The notes under the pieces were generated by a model that saw only the letters and a list, made by a program, of their open reading frames with translations, was not told the DNA's origin and searched no databases. From Aspidapion aeneum (lineage: Eukaryota > Arthropoda > Insecta > Coleoptera > Brentidae): a stretch of 64,000 nt of DNA. Positions 19,201 through 30,574 of this stretch are shown here, piece after piece. Position numbers and translations under genes: made by a program. Location of the stretch: assembly GCA_963576565.1 (NCBI GenBank), contig OY755046.1:73277719-73341718 (forward strand). Reading direction: 5' to 3'. How positions within the stretch are numbered: the stretch's first letter is position 1; the number at the start of each line of letters is the position of its first letter.

Positions 19201-21575
19201 ATTTAGATGCTGAAAATTCAACTTTGAAAATTCTCGGTTTAAATTGGAACCCTCATACTGATGAATTTTTTTATACTTTCGACTGTTCTCTCCAAACATG
19301 CACTAAAAGAACAATTTTAAGTAATTTGGCCCGCATTTACGACCCTCTGTCTTTTTTGGCGCCAATAGTTTTAATTTTAAAATTAATTGTTCAATACTGC
19401 TGGGCAGAAGACTTAAACTGGGACGACCCTGTCAGTCCGGAAATTGTTTTTAAATGGGAAAAATTTAAAAATGAATTAAAGTTTTTGCATTCTGTTAAAA
19501 TTCCTCGTCAAATAATTTTGCCTAATGCTAGTCAAATCCAGCTAGTAGGATTTTGCGATAGTTCAGAACGGGCCTATTGTGCTGTCGCTTATATTCGAAT
19601 TTTTTATTCTGATGGAAACATTAAAGTTTTTTTTGTTTGTAGTAAATCTAGAGTCGCACCGTTGCGTCGTAAACTAACTTTACCAAGACTAGAGCTTTTA
19701 GGAGCTGTTTTGTTGGCTAAATTAATGGATTTTTTACTAGAAACGTTCTCGGAAAAAATTAAATTTGATAAAATTCTTGCTTTTACTGATAGCACAGTGA
19801 CCTTATCTTGGATTCAGGGATCTCCTCACAAATTTAAAACATTTGTTTCGAATAGAACTGCCTATATACAAGGAAGAATTAGCCCTGAGTTTTGGCATTA
19901 TGTTCCTACTGAACAAAATCCTGCTGACTGCGGTACTAGGGAAATGTATCCCTCTGATTTACAAAGATTTTATTTTTGGTTAGAAGGGCCTTCTTTTCTA
20001 AACCAACCTACAAATACTTGGGATTTTATGACAGTTACTTACGATGGGAATGCAGTTTTGGAAGAACAGCGAAAAAATATTTTTAACGTTTTTACTTGCG
20101 AACAAACAGTTGAATATTATGTAAACAACTTGTTTGAAAAATACAGTTCTCTTTTTAAAATTAAGAGAATAGTTGCTTACTTTTTGCGAGGGTTACAAAA
20201 GTTTAAAAATCCCTCATACAATTTTGCTACTGATTACCTTACAAATCAGGATTACTACAAAAGCTTACTTTTTATTTCGAAATGCGTACAATCTTTTTCT
20301 TTCCAAAAAGAAATTGAATTACTAAAAGATAAGAAACAGCTTCCAAAAGCTTTTCAAAAATTATGTCCATTTTTGCATAATGAAAGCTACGATTTGCTTC
20401 GTGTTGGAGGCCGTTTATGCCATTCAAATTTATCATACGATAAAAAATTTCCAATTCTTTTGCCTTCTAGTGCAAAATTCACTGAATTACTGATTTTAGA
20501 TTTGCATCGCAGCAATCTTCATTGTGGTATACAGACCACAACTTTTTTACTAATGCAAAACTTCTGGGTATTGTCTGCTAAAAAGGTAGTGAGAAAAGTT
20601 TTAAGTTCTTGCCATACTTGCTGGAAAACTAAACCTAACTCCCTTCAACCCCCTATGGGTAACCTACCGAAATTTAGAGTTTCCGAAGCAAAGGTGTTCG
20701 AAAATGTAGGTATAGATTTTTGTGGTCCGTTCACGATTACTCTTGGTCGGACCAGAGGTGCAAAAACCATGAAAGCATATGTCTGTTTGTTTATCTGTTG
20801 CGCTGTTAAAGCCGTGCATTTAGAGTTAGTCTCTGATATGACATCAGAAGCCTTTCTGGCTGCTCTGCGCCGCTTCATAGCTAGAAGAGGACTATGCTCA
20901 AAGATCTCTTCAGACTGCGGGACCAACTTCGTGGCCTCTGAAAAATACTTGCGACAAATTTTTTCTGATTGCGTGAAGGGGGAAGGTATAGTTTGGTCTT
21001 TTAACCCACCTGCTGCTCCCCACATGGGAGGCATTTGGGAATCAAACATTAAATCTTTAAAGACTCATCTTCACAGGGTAGTTGGAAATCAAATACTCAC
21101 CTATGAGGAATTAAATACGGTTTTAACCCAAGTTGAAGCCATAATGAACTCACGTCCTTTATGTGCCTTAAGCACCGATCCTACTGATCTGGCGGTCTTG
21201 ACTCCTAATAATTTTTTAAATTTGAGGCCTCCAGGTACAATACCCGATCCAAACTACTGCGATATTGCGTTAAACAGGCTGTCCAGGTGGCAACTGTTGC
21301 AAAGAATGCACCGCGATTTTTGGATTCGCTGGCATCGCGAATATTTGCACACTTTGCAACAGCGAGCCAAATGGCACCAACCTCTTGCTTCCATTGATAT
21401 TGGTACTATGGTACTGATCAAAGATGAAAATTCCACTCCATTGGATTGGCCCCTAGGCCGCATTGAAGACCTTATTAAAGGTTCTGATAATGTTCCACGG
21501 GTTGCTATTGTAAAGACTACTAAAGGTACCTACAAACGGCCTTTGGTAAAACTATGCGCCCTGCCTACAAATTAA
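16290..21575 (+). CDS. BEL/Pao Gag-Pol polyprotein (1761 aa)
   Basis: One frame encodes the whole replication polyprotein. In order: Gag-like region (about 1-330; PRIKIPLFQGEFKEF at 128); three Cys/His knuckles (C361..C364, C395..C398, C415..C418); aspartic protease D499-S-G; reverse transcriptase with D837 in DIRQMY and the D914-D915 of VDDV; RNase H with D1090 in FCDSS and D1167 in TDS; integrase H2C2 zinc finger (H1406, H1411, C1441, C1444); integrase catalytic D1476, D1542, E1584; and a C-terminal DUF5641-type domain (about 1665-1755). Length and order match intact insect BEL/Pao polyproteins. All catalytic residues checked are present. No frameshift separates Gag from Pol. There is no env. 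Confidence 0.95.
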   Translation: MSSSDKILKAKALRYSAISQLNLIIESATLAKNDPAYHSGFKVKFRTLSKIKKDFEKHHNTLLTLVASDEDRLVVENKVFMDFCKRCDEISTIFYELFELPFEDGGLLSSTINPMGSPCASTDQHGLLPRIKIPLFQGEFKEFPTFLQAFNATVHNNRSLGNFEKFNLLFSNLKGPALDVISDIPILAENYLNAYHTLVDRYTNKRLQAYLHWKAIEGFSPLTKENATNLRNLLDCFSKNLSALKVMGFKTEFWDYIMAQMLLDRLDLTTRKAFEQNYCSNEIPSYDKIRAFVSSHCIALEQIQQTQDYLKNLSISSQKNQAKFQNRSALFANTQRASKNASQSPNGQSGLNNTPNPQKFCFLCKSGDHIIYRCPNFLAKTPQQRFEIVKQHKACVNCLASKHNLPQQCKSEKRCLHCGQFHHSLLHFFPINSTPSPASSPSTSAVQPPRSPVATEFNRTTNTIVTGMSLNDREVLLCTALIQIQDVFQNWHTVRAICDSGAQSSFISKSCADSLGLPKFNIAMTLQSLDRMTTSAKSGINCNISSLRDNNFVFNFDAIILDKICSDLPHSSFSIKSFPFLANLALADPGFNKSDKIDLLLGGDVYPYILLDGRLSTGPNNPVCINTIFGWGIMGNLSLSPSTTNQIKTFFTTSMNDSFVNLDKNLQRFWQIDDIPNVKAIDPEDEFCENYFLKTTSKNEEGRYIVSLPFKVTAPDFGDTRSIAVRRFFSLEKKLLQNPDFYAAYSSVLQDYLDNNHMQPVSAPLPTEISNHFYIAHHAVFKKDSTSTPLRVVFDASMHAPGKISLNNAVYTGPPLQRDLQKILLLYRLHKFCFCCDIRQMYRMILVDPSQTNFQRIVWRFDPNQPIQDFEINRVLFGVSCSPFLAIRTLLQLAREHEDLPLASKIIEEAVFVDDVISGSDDFFKATEMKNQLIELLSRGGFELRKWASNCPELLSDLPESHISMKALSLDLDAENSTLKILGLNWNPHTDEFFYTFDCSLQTCTKRTILSNLARIYDPLSFLAPIVLILKLIVQYCWAEDLNWDDPVSPEIVFKWEKFKNELKFLHSVKIPRQIILPNASQIQLVGFCDSSERAYCAVAYIRIFYSDGNIKVFFVCSKSRVAPLRRKLTLPRLELLGAVLLAKLMDFLLETFSEKIKFDKILAFTDSTVTLSWIQGSPHKFKTFVSNRTAYIQGRISPEFWHYVPTEQNPADCGTREMYPSDLQRFYFWLEGPSFLNQPTNTWDFMTVTYDGNAVLEEQRKNIFNVFTCEQTVEYYVNNLFEKYSSLFKIKRIVAYFLRGLQKFKNPSYNFATDYLTNQDYYKSLLFISKCVQSFSFQKEIELLKDKKQLPKAFQKLCPFLHNESYDLLRVGGRLCHSNLSYDKKFPILLPSSAKFTELLILDLHRSNLHCGIQTTTFLLMQNFWVLSAKKVVRKVLSSCHTCWKTKPNSLQPPMGNLPKFRVSEAKVFENVGIDFCGPFTITLGRTRGAKTMKAYVCLFICCAVKAVHLELVSDMTSEAFLAALRRFIARRGLCSKISSDCGTNFVASEKYLRQIFSDCVKGEGIVWSFNPPAAPHMGGIWESNIKSLKTHLHRVVGNQILTYEELNTVLTQVEAIMNSRPLCALSTDPTDLAVLTPNNFLNLRPPGTIPDPNYCDIALNRLSRWQLLQRMHRDFWIRWHREYLHTLQQRAKWHQPLASIDIGTMVLIKDENSTPLDWPLGRIEDLIKGSDNVPRVAIVKTTKGTYKRPLVKLCALPTN

Positions 21576-21603
21576 ACTCTCTGAAATGCCCCTGGGCATT
21601 CTC

Positions 21604-21617
21604 AGGGGGGTGGGAAA
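21604..21617 (+). other. Polypurine tract of BEL/Pao
   Basis: AGGGGGGTGGGAAA sits immediately before the 3' LTR (TGGTTCG), the expected site for plus-strand priming. Confidence 0.8.
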
Positions 21618-22326
21618 TGGTTCGTCCCGCCTTCCTTTTTGTAAATATGTTCTTTTTACTATAATTTACCAAATTGGTTCGAATTAGGCTATTTGGTGAT
21701 TCACTAGAGCATTTTCTATTTTTTGTTTATTTAGTATTAATTAACTAATTAAGTACTTAAAATTACTGGGTTATTTGCATTTGAAACTCCCGCGGTTTTA
21801 AAGGCAAATATTACAATTTGCTATAATTAATTTACTTTACATAAAATGCATTTTGAATTACTAAGGTTCCTAGTTCCTTTAATATGGACCTTCGTAATCT
21901 CATTCCTTCCTACTCATTCCTTTTCTCCTACGCCTATGGATTAACGACGCCACTGGGCGCCATGTGGGAGAATGAACGCAGTAGCGAATACCTGCTGCAG
22001 CATCACGGAGAACCGTTTCGCCTTCGAACGATAATACACGCGTGTTAGCGACTCTCCTACCACATGAATGTGGGTGCAAAAAGCACGGTTTAACAGCGTG
22101 TCCTCCCATGAGTTCCGCTTCCTGTATAAAAATGGTAAGTGAAAATGCATTATTTTTACCTTACATACATTTGTTTATTGCTACACTAACCTAGAAGGTA
22201 AACTAGACCATTTCAGAATCCCTTGTACCAGCTTAGCCTATGACCTTATTCCCTTAAAATTACAGTCCACATCTGACACCGTTAAATTCCAGACAACTCT
22301 CCTTTCTGGACCACCAGGGAGCCCCA
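21618..22326 (+). repeat. 3' LTR of BEL/Pao element
   Basis: Same 709-bp length as the 5' LTR, with identical minor frames inside and no mismatch seen. It is followed by the second GATAC copy. Confidence 0.95.
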
Positions 22327-22331
22327 GATAC

Positions 22332-24340
22332 AGTATGACATAATTAGTTTTTTTGTATAATTTTTTTTGTAAATTATTTTCTGATCTTTCAAATATTTTG
22401 TTTTTCTATTTTTGTTACTTTTTCGAAAACAAATAAATTTATAAAATAAAAAAAATTGTTTTTTTCTCCCATAATGATAAAAAAAACCTAAAAACACGCG
22501 CCTTCCATTTGGCTAACCGAACCAAACTTACCCTGACTAATCCAGATATAATCATCTTTGTGTAAAAGAAAAAGACAGCAAAAGTGTTCCAGTTAAATCG
22601 GACTGGAACTAAATATTTCCAGACTGGTCTTTTAAAATCTCTAAAATCAATTGGGCTAATTCTCCATCTTTTTTCTTAGTCAGAGTCTCAACCCCAATAA
22701 TAAATGTCTTCAGTATTTCAAAAATATAGTTTGATAAAATATGCGAAATCTCTATATAAATATACCAAAAAAAAGACTTTTTTTAGTGGGTAGATCTAGG
22801 ATTAAATAGTTTTTTTTTCAATTCAATATTTTTTTCGCTTTTTTTTTCATGTATTTCATAATTTTTTATCTTTTCAACCACAGAAAAGCTAAACTAAGCT
22901 TTTCTATCTTCCAACTCAGCTTAATTCTTATTGTTTTTTGTATTTTGTTTGTTTGTCTATCTGAATATCTGTTTGAATTATTTCAGCTTGAATAAAATCA
23001 AGATTAAGCTAAAATTTAGCTGAGATCTCAGCTAAAATATACAAAAAAAAAGACTTCTTCTAGTGGATAGATCTAGGATTAAATAGTTTTTTTTTCAATT
23101 CTATAATTTTTTTTCATGTTTTTCATAATTTTTTATGTTTCCAACCACAGAAAAGATATACTGTGCTTTTTTGTGTTCCAACTCACCTTAATTTGTATTT
23201 TTTTTAATTTCATTTTTTGTTTGTTTGTCTATTCTGTTTTCTAAAATGTTCTTGTGATACAGTATGATATAATTAGTTTCTTTTGTATAATTTTTTTTTT
23301 AAATTATTTTCTGATCTTTCAAAAATTTTGTTTTTCTATTTTTGTTACTTTTTCGAAAACAAATAAATTTATAAAATAAAAAAAATAGTTTTTTTCTTCC
23401 AAACCTAAAAACACGCGCCTTCTATTTGACTAACTGAACCAAACTTACCCAGACTAATCCAGATATAATCATTTTTCTGGGAAAGAAAAAGACAGCAATA
23501 GTGTTCCAGTTAAATCAGACTGGAACTAAATATTTCCAGACTGGTCTTTTAAAATCTCTAAAATCAATTGGGCTAATTCTCCATCTTTTTTCTTAGTCAG
23601 GGTCTCAACCCCAATAGTAAATGTATTCAGTATTTCAAAAATATAGTTTGATGAAATATGCGAAATCTCTATATAAATATACAAAAAGAAATACTTTTTC
23701 TAGTGGATAGATCTAGGATTAAATAGTTTTTTTTTTCAATTCAACATTTTTTTTCGCTTTTTTGTTTCATGTTTTTCATAATTTTTTATGTTTCCAACCA
23801 CAGGAAAGCTAAGCTAAGCTTTCCTGTCTTCCAACTCCGCTTAATTGTTATTGTTTTTTGTAATTTTGTATGTTTGTCTAAATGTTCTTGTGATACAGTA
23901 TGACATAATTAGTTTCTTTTGTATAATTTTTTTTGTAAATTATTTTCTGATCATTCAAAAATTTTGTTTTTCTATTTTTGTTACTTTTTCGAAAACAAAT
24001 AAATTTATAAAATAAAAAAAAAATAGTTTTTTTCTCCCAAAATGATTTTAAAAAATATAAAAACACGCGCCCTCTAACTGACTAACGCAACCAAACTCAC
24101 CTAGCCTAATCCAGATATAATCATCTTTGTGGAAAAGAAAAAGACAGCAATAGTGTTCTAGTTAAATTAGACTGGAATTAAATATTTCCAGACTGGTCTT
24201 TTAAAATCTCTAAAATCAATTGGGCTAATTCTCCATCTTTTTTTCATAGTAGGGGTCTTAACCACATTAATAAATTTTTTCAGTACCTATTTCAAAAATA
24301 AAATTTTCATTTAAAAGACCGAAATTAAAAAAGACGAAAT
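22332..24340. repeat. ~640-bp tandem repeat downstream of SVWC (right part)
   Basis: Continues the unit broken by BEL/Pao, then a shortened unit, then a second copy of the SVWC 3'-UTR start (GAATTATTTCAGCTTGAATA at about 22974), then two more units. The array therefore has a dimeric, higher-order structure of about 1.4-1.6 kb. It ends in degenerate sequence near 24340. Confidence 0.75.
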
Positions 24341-24365
24341 TTAAAACAGCGACATATAAAGAAGC

Positions 24366-24690
24366 AGTGGCGCACCCAGGAATATGTCAAGGGGGGGGAC
24401 ATGAGACCCCATCATGTTGTATTTTATGCTATTTAATTTTCTTATGGATATGGACATCTAAACAATCTTAGCCTTGGGGGGCCTGGGCTCCGAGGCCCCC
24501 CACTTTTTAAATCCTTACCGGATAGGTTTGGTATACTAACATAACAAGGTTCAAGAACGGGAACACTTATTAGGTGTCCATTAGATCTTGGACCCCCGTG
24601 AGGTTAAGCTCTTAAGCTACCCACGGAAAAATATGAGAGAAACAAAAACTCCTTTTTACCCGATTAGCCACGAAACTTTTGATTATTAAA
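24366..24690. mobile_element. MITE fragments (CAGTGGCGCACCCAGG family and CCCACGGAAAAATAT family)
   Basis: 24366-24530 has the CAGTGGCGCACCCAGGAATA start and the GGGGGGCCTGGGCTCCGAGG block of the GC-rich MITE. 24570-24685 has GTGTCCATTAGATCTTGGAC, GCTACCCACGGAAAAATATG and GATTAGCCACGAAAC of the TIR family seen in the SVWC intron. Both are partial. Confidence 0.5.
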
Positions 24691-24759
24691 TTGGAGGAAG
24701 GAAAATGTTCTGCGTCTCAGTAAAACAAACCTAATTACAAAAATTCACTTGATTAGGAA

Positions 24760-25200
24760 CTCATCCCTTAAAAAATACACCAATAGAAAAAGATCCTATT
24801 TCCCAACACCCAACACCCCTATTAAAGAAGTGATCCGAATGTCCGCCAAACTGATCCAGGGTGAGTTCCAGTGTCAAAACGATTACTCTCGAAGCTTGCT
24901 CATTTTCAATCGGTTTTCCCGATGCTCCAGTAACCCTATGAGAGTCGTCGCGACGCCCCAGCGTTGCTAGCGTCGTTGCGACGTCGGTTTTTGTATGTAC
25001 CGTCGTTTTTATGTCCTGTGGGACTCGCACAAGCGTTGAAAGTAGTAAAATGTCGAATCTGTGAGTGAAAATGCGGTTGGAAATGACTGAAAATGTGGAA
25101 AATAGAAACTATTGTTTTCACTTTTGTGTGAAACTAGGTTGAAATTCGCGAAAATTCGAATGAAAAAGGAATTTCGTTGGGGTGTTTTTGTGTTTTGCAT
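24760..25200. other. CpG-containing low-repeat stretch, possible promoter or 5' exon
   Basis: Unlike its AT-rich surroundings, 24930-25030 is CpG-dense (GTCGTCGCGACGCCCCAGCG, GCGTCGTTGCGACGTCGG) and is not repeated elsewhere in the window. No convincing coding exon is seen. It lies 11.7 kb upstream of the DAGL start codon on the same strand, so a non-coding first exon or promoter is possible. This is inference. Confidence 0.25.
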
Positions 25201-26258
25201 AAGGGTGTGAATGTTGTTGTTTTCTACAATACATACAAAATAATTTTGGTTATATATATTTTTCGAGTAAGTAATTTTATTTATTTTATTTAATTAATTA
25301 TGTGTTTTATTTTATTTACAAATTGTAATGTTTGTTCGGATAGTTTTAATTTAGAAAGATGCGTAATAGTAAAAATTTTAATACATTGTTTTTTATAAAA
25401 TTAAGTAAATTAAAATTACTGTATTAAATTAATATGCCAAATTACTCTTTTTGTTCTTATGTAAATAAATTATTATTTTTTCAATTACAGTTAAGTTTTA
25501 TTTATTTTTAAAACAGTTTTGACAACTAATTAAGCATATTTTATTTTGTTTAGGGATTAAATGAGTAGGATTTTGTTGTTTTAATATTAAATCCAACCCA
25601 AAAAACACAAACAAAAGATTTAAAAAAGAAATTATATTTGAGAATCGGTGAGTCGTAAAAATAAGCTTAAAATAAACACTGGCTGTTCCAGCTTTATACC
25701 AGTATAAAGGATAAAGCATTCCAACCTTATTTTTAATTATACTAAATACGGTTCATTCTAATAAAGTTTGAAAAATAATTAAAAAAAAAATTGTTACAAT
25801 ATAAATCTGATGCTTGCTTTTTTATAATTCACTTGGCCACTTTTTTTTAATTGGCCAGGACAAAAATGTAAGCTGGACGAGTGGGCGGGAGATATTTTTA
25901 ATTTTTTTTATGGATTTTTTGTTCAAACACAGAAAATTATTCAAAAAAATACAAACAATTTTTTTTTCAATTATAAATGTTTTTTCCAAACAATAAGTTT
26001 TTATAAATTACATAGGGTAAAAGGGTTAAGTGGAAGTTGAAGGCCAAAACGTTATCTAATAGTAGGGAGGAAAAGCCATCTTACCTTACGTTTAACTTAT
26101 CGGTAACTGATAAAATTTAGACTGAGCCAGACCATTTTGAATTCTACACAGAAATAAAAATGATATCAAATCTAAAAACCTTATTTGCTTTACTTAATTT
26201 CATTCATCTGTCAAAATAAAGATGTAAAAAATAAAATAACACGGTTTAATTGATGATT

Positions 26259-26341
<83 letters not shown>

Positions 26342-26690
26342 TTATAGATTTAAAATCCAATTACAAAGTGGGAATCAGATATTTTGAAAAGTTAGCCATT
26401 TTGACCAATCAGAGAAAAATTTGACGATAATTTAGCAATTATCGGTAATTTACACTAGTGCAAATTATCGATGTCCAAAATTATTGAATTTCTTATAAAA
26501 ACAGATATTTTTTTGTACTTTTTTCATTTTTAATTTTAACGCCATTTTAAACTACACGCAACTAAACCTGAAATTTTTATTTGCAAAGTTTATATTAAAA
26601 ATTATATAGTTTCCAAATTATTAAGATTATTGCAAATAAATATACAGTTGTAATCCGCCTGTTCCAGACACATTGTTTTTACCACGGTTT
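25201..26690. other. No gene seen; AT-rich, with an (ATTT)n tract
   Basis: AT-rich DNA without supported exons. A pure ATTT microsatellite occupies about 26258-26343. Confidence 0.5.
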
Positions 26691-26699
26691 CTTTATAGA

Positions 26700-27835
26700 G
26701 CGAAAAGTTGTCTTTTAGTGATATCATTCGTTATGCTTCCTTCGATTCCCATTCTTGCTTTTATGGTCTCATTTCGTAAATGTAATTTGTAATTTTTTGT
26801 TACGCGACACAGAATTCCATACAACAGCGTACTTTTCATCATTGTTTCCTATATGGAAAATTGTTCATTGTTTTTATCTCTCAGCTCCATAAAATACTGT
26901 TAAGACATCCAATAACCTTTTTTGCTTTTACTATTCCTTTTACTAGATCTTTACATACTTTTCCTGTCTTATCAAATGTGACACCTAAGTTTATACACTG
27001 ATTGCATGGAGATTTTGTTTGTCCATTGTCTAGTTCTAACTCACTTGATTCGTTTCCAATACGTTAGTACTGTGTCTTGTCCATGTTCACTGTTAACCCC
27101 CACATTTGGTATTATTTCGTTAACTTTCTTATAATATACTCCATGTCTTCTTTATCATTAGCTACAATTACTTGGTCGTCAGCAAACTGTAGTGTGTATA
27201 TCGTAAATCGGTCGTTAAATTGTATTTCCATGCCGTGTACTTTTTGTTTCAAGTTTTTTAGACCCACTGCAATATATATTTTGAAAAAGTTGGAGAGATT
27301 CAATATCCCTGTCTTAAGCCTTTTGTTACTAGGAATTTTTTTGAAAGTCGATTTCCAATTTTAATTATAGATTTTGACTGTGATTATATAACTAAGTCGT
27401 GTAAACATTGATTTTTATGTATGTATGATTAATATTAGTTTGCTCTAACACTATCCATAATTTTTCTACTGGAATGGTATCATATGCTTTTTGTAGGTAC
27501 ACAAACGTAACATGAGTCTCTATATTCATGGCACTCTTTTTCTCAATTACTTGTTTAAGACAAAAAACATTATCACTTCAAGATCTGCCTGGACGAAACC
27601 CACTGTGCTCTTCTTCTTCTTGTTCATGAAAATCATTCTCTATTAAATCTGTAAGAATCCTACTGTACAATTCAATATACTTGGCGTACTGGTTACTGAA
27701 ATTTGTTTGTAATTGTTGCAATCCAGCTTGTTTCCTTTTTTATGCATTTGAGGATATGAATGCAATTCTCCAATCATTGTATGTCCGTTTATGCATTGAT
27801 TGATAATGTTCACACGTTCCGACTAAAAATAAGTA
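26700..27835 (-). mobile_element. LINE fragment with reverse transcriptase FADD motif
   Basis: Minus-strand translation at 27303-27112 gives IYTLQFADDQVIVANDKEDM, the catalytic FADD box of a non-LTR reverse transcriptase, followed downstream by WGLTVN and LGVTF-like pieces. Frame breaks make it a pseudogene. Same family as 12129, 43987 and 60110. The 5' end abuts the (TCTA)n array. Confidence 0.75.
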
Positions 27836-27859
27836 CAAGTACAAGTAAGTAATAGTAGG

Positions 27860-29191
<1,332 letters not shown>

Positions 29192-29660
29192 TAGCTTCCT
29201 CGATCCATCTTTGGACATAGGCCTCCCCCAATATCTTCCACTCTTCTCTGTCTGTCGCCGTGTTCATCCGTCTAGTCCCCGCATGTTTCTTCAAATCGTT
29301 CGCCCATCTCATTTGGGGCCTTCCCCTACTTCTTTTATTTTCCCAAGGTCTCCAGTCTACAATACATTTGTTCCATCAATCGTCTTTCTGTCTGATATTA
29401 TGACTGGCAAATTTCCATTTTAATTTTGCTACCTTTCCTCTGACATCCCTTACTTTTGTTTTATTTCTTATCCATTCATTCTTTTTTCTATCTGTTAGCT
29501 ATACATGTAACATTTGTCTTTACATTGATCTTTGGGCTTTTGTTGACTTATCCATGTTTGATTTTGTAAGCGTCCAGGTCTGGGATCCATATGTGAGCAC
29601 AGGTAGAATACATTGATTACACACTTTCGTTTTAAGGTACTCAGGATATTTTTTATTTTT
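29192..29660 (-). mobile_element. RTE-type LINE 3' end
   Basis: Minus-strand reading includes NKRSRGRPQMRWANDLKKHA-like residues and ends with YVQRWIEEAK before the (ATAG)n tail. This matches the C-terminus of insect endonuclease-reverse transcriptases of the RTE type. The plus-strand relative is at 50558-50812. Stops and shifts break the frame. Confidence 0.65.
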
Positions 29661-29789
29661 TAATATGTAGCTTAATTTATTGAATGCTTTTTTTTAATTT
29701 ACCGTTTTCTTTTTGTAAAAGTATAATAGGTACTTTGTAATAATTTAAGTTTTAGTTAAAAATTTAATGTAGTTAAATTCGAATAGGCT

Positions 29790-29970
29790 CATGTGCGGAT
29801 TTCAGGGGGGGTGACGTGGTAATTACCCTCCCCCCCTAGAACAAAAAATATGCACTTTTTTTTATTGATTAAATGGAAAATAGGCGAATTACCCCCCCTA
29901 GAAAAAAAAATATATTACAAATAATTTACTACTATTACCCCCCCTAGATTTTCACCCAGACCCGCGCTTG
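29790..29970. mobile_element. Short MITE, 8-bp TSD
   Basis: The ends are CATGTGCGGATTT and ...GACCCGCGCTTG, flanked by AATAGGCT (29782-29789) and AATAAGCT (29971-29978), one mismatch. It contains GGGGGGTAATTACC-like blocks. An inverted partial relative is at 32350-32463. Confidence 0.5.
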
Positions 29971-29978
29971 AATAAGCT

Positions 29979-30574
29979 TACAGAACAATTAGGTAATTAA
30001 ATAAGAATAATCGTTTTTTTACGACTCAATTAAAACATTTATGCAAAACTTTTTTCATCAAAATTTTTTAATAAAACAAAACATTAATAATTGTATTGAG
30101 TATCTTGAAAGGAGAAATGTCTCTTGTAATATTCAAAGACAAAAATATCTTATTAATAATTAAAAATCAGTATAATTCGCTACTTGGTTCACGAAAGGTC
30201 AACTTTTCAGTTTTATGTAAGTGCATTCATCAAACGTGGTGATAAACAACCAGAATAATACCTTGAAATGCTGCTTGTTCCTAAATGTAAATAATTCACT
30301 TACTTTTACAAACAAACAGAATCTTAAAGTGTTATCTTGTTATTGATTTTCGTTTTACATTCACTAAATACAATTTTTTTACACGACAGTTTACCAATCT
30401 ATTGGTAAGCTATTATTTAATTTTAGGTTTTTTAATTCATTTTTAGTCTAACCCTAACAAAGGTACTGGTAGACCACAGTTAATGCAGCGTGGTTATAGG
30501 ACGCGGGAGGGTGGTCGAGACCTTAGGGGCGCGGCAGATGTGGTATTGAGCCTCAAAACTAGTTCCGCGGAGGA
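29979..30574. other. No gene seen
   Basis: AT-rich, apparently low-copy DNA between a MITE and the satellite. No exon, RNA gene or element end recognised. Confidence 0.45.

Larger units (their letters stand above)
14378..22326 (+). mobile_element. Intact BEL/Pao LTR retrotransposon
   Basis: A complete 7949-bp element: 709-bp LTRs at 14378-15086 and 21618-22326 (TG...CA, no difference found by eye), 5-bp duplication GATAC at 14373-14377 and 22327-22331, a leader, one uninterrupted Gag-Pol frame, and a purine tract before the 3' LTR. There is no envelope frame: only 42 bp lie between the Gag-Pol stop and the 3' LTR. The pre-insertion site is visible in sister repeat units (GTGATACAGTATGACATAATT at about 13711, 23253, 23889). 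Matching LTRs and an open frame imply a recent insertion that may still be mobile. Confidence 0.95.
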
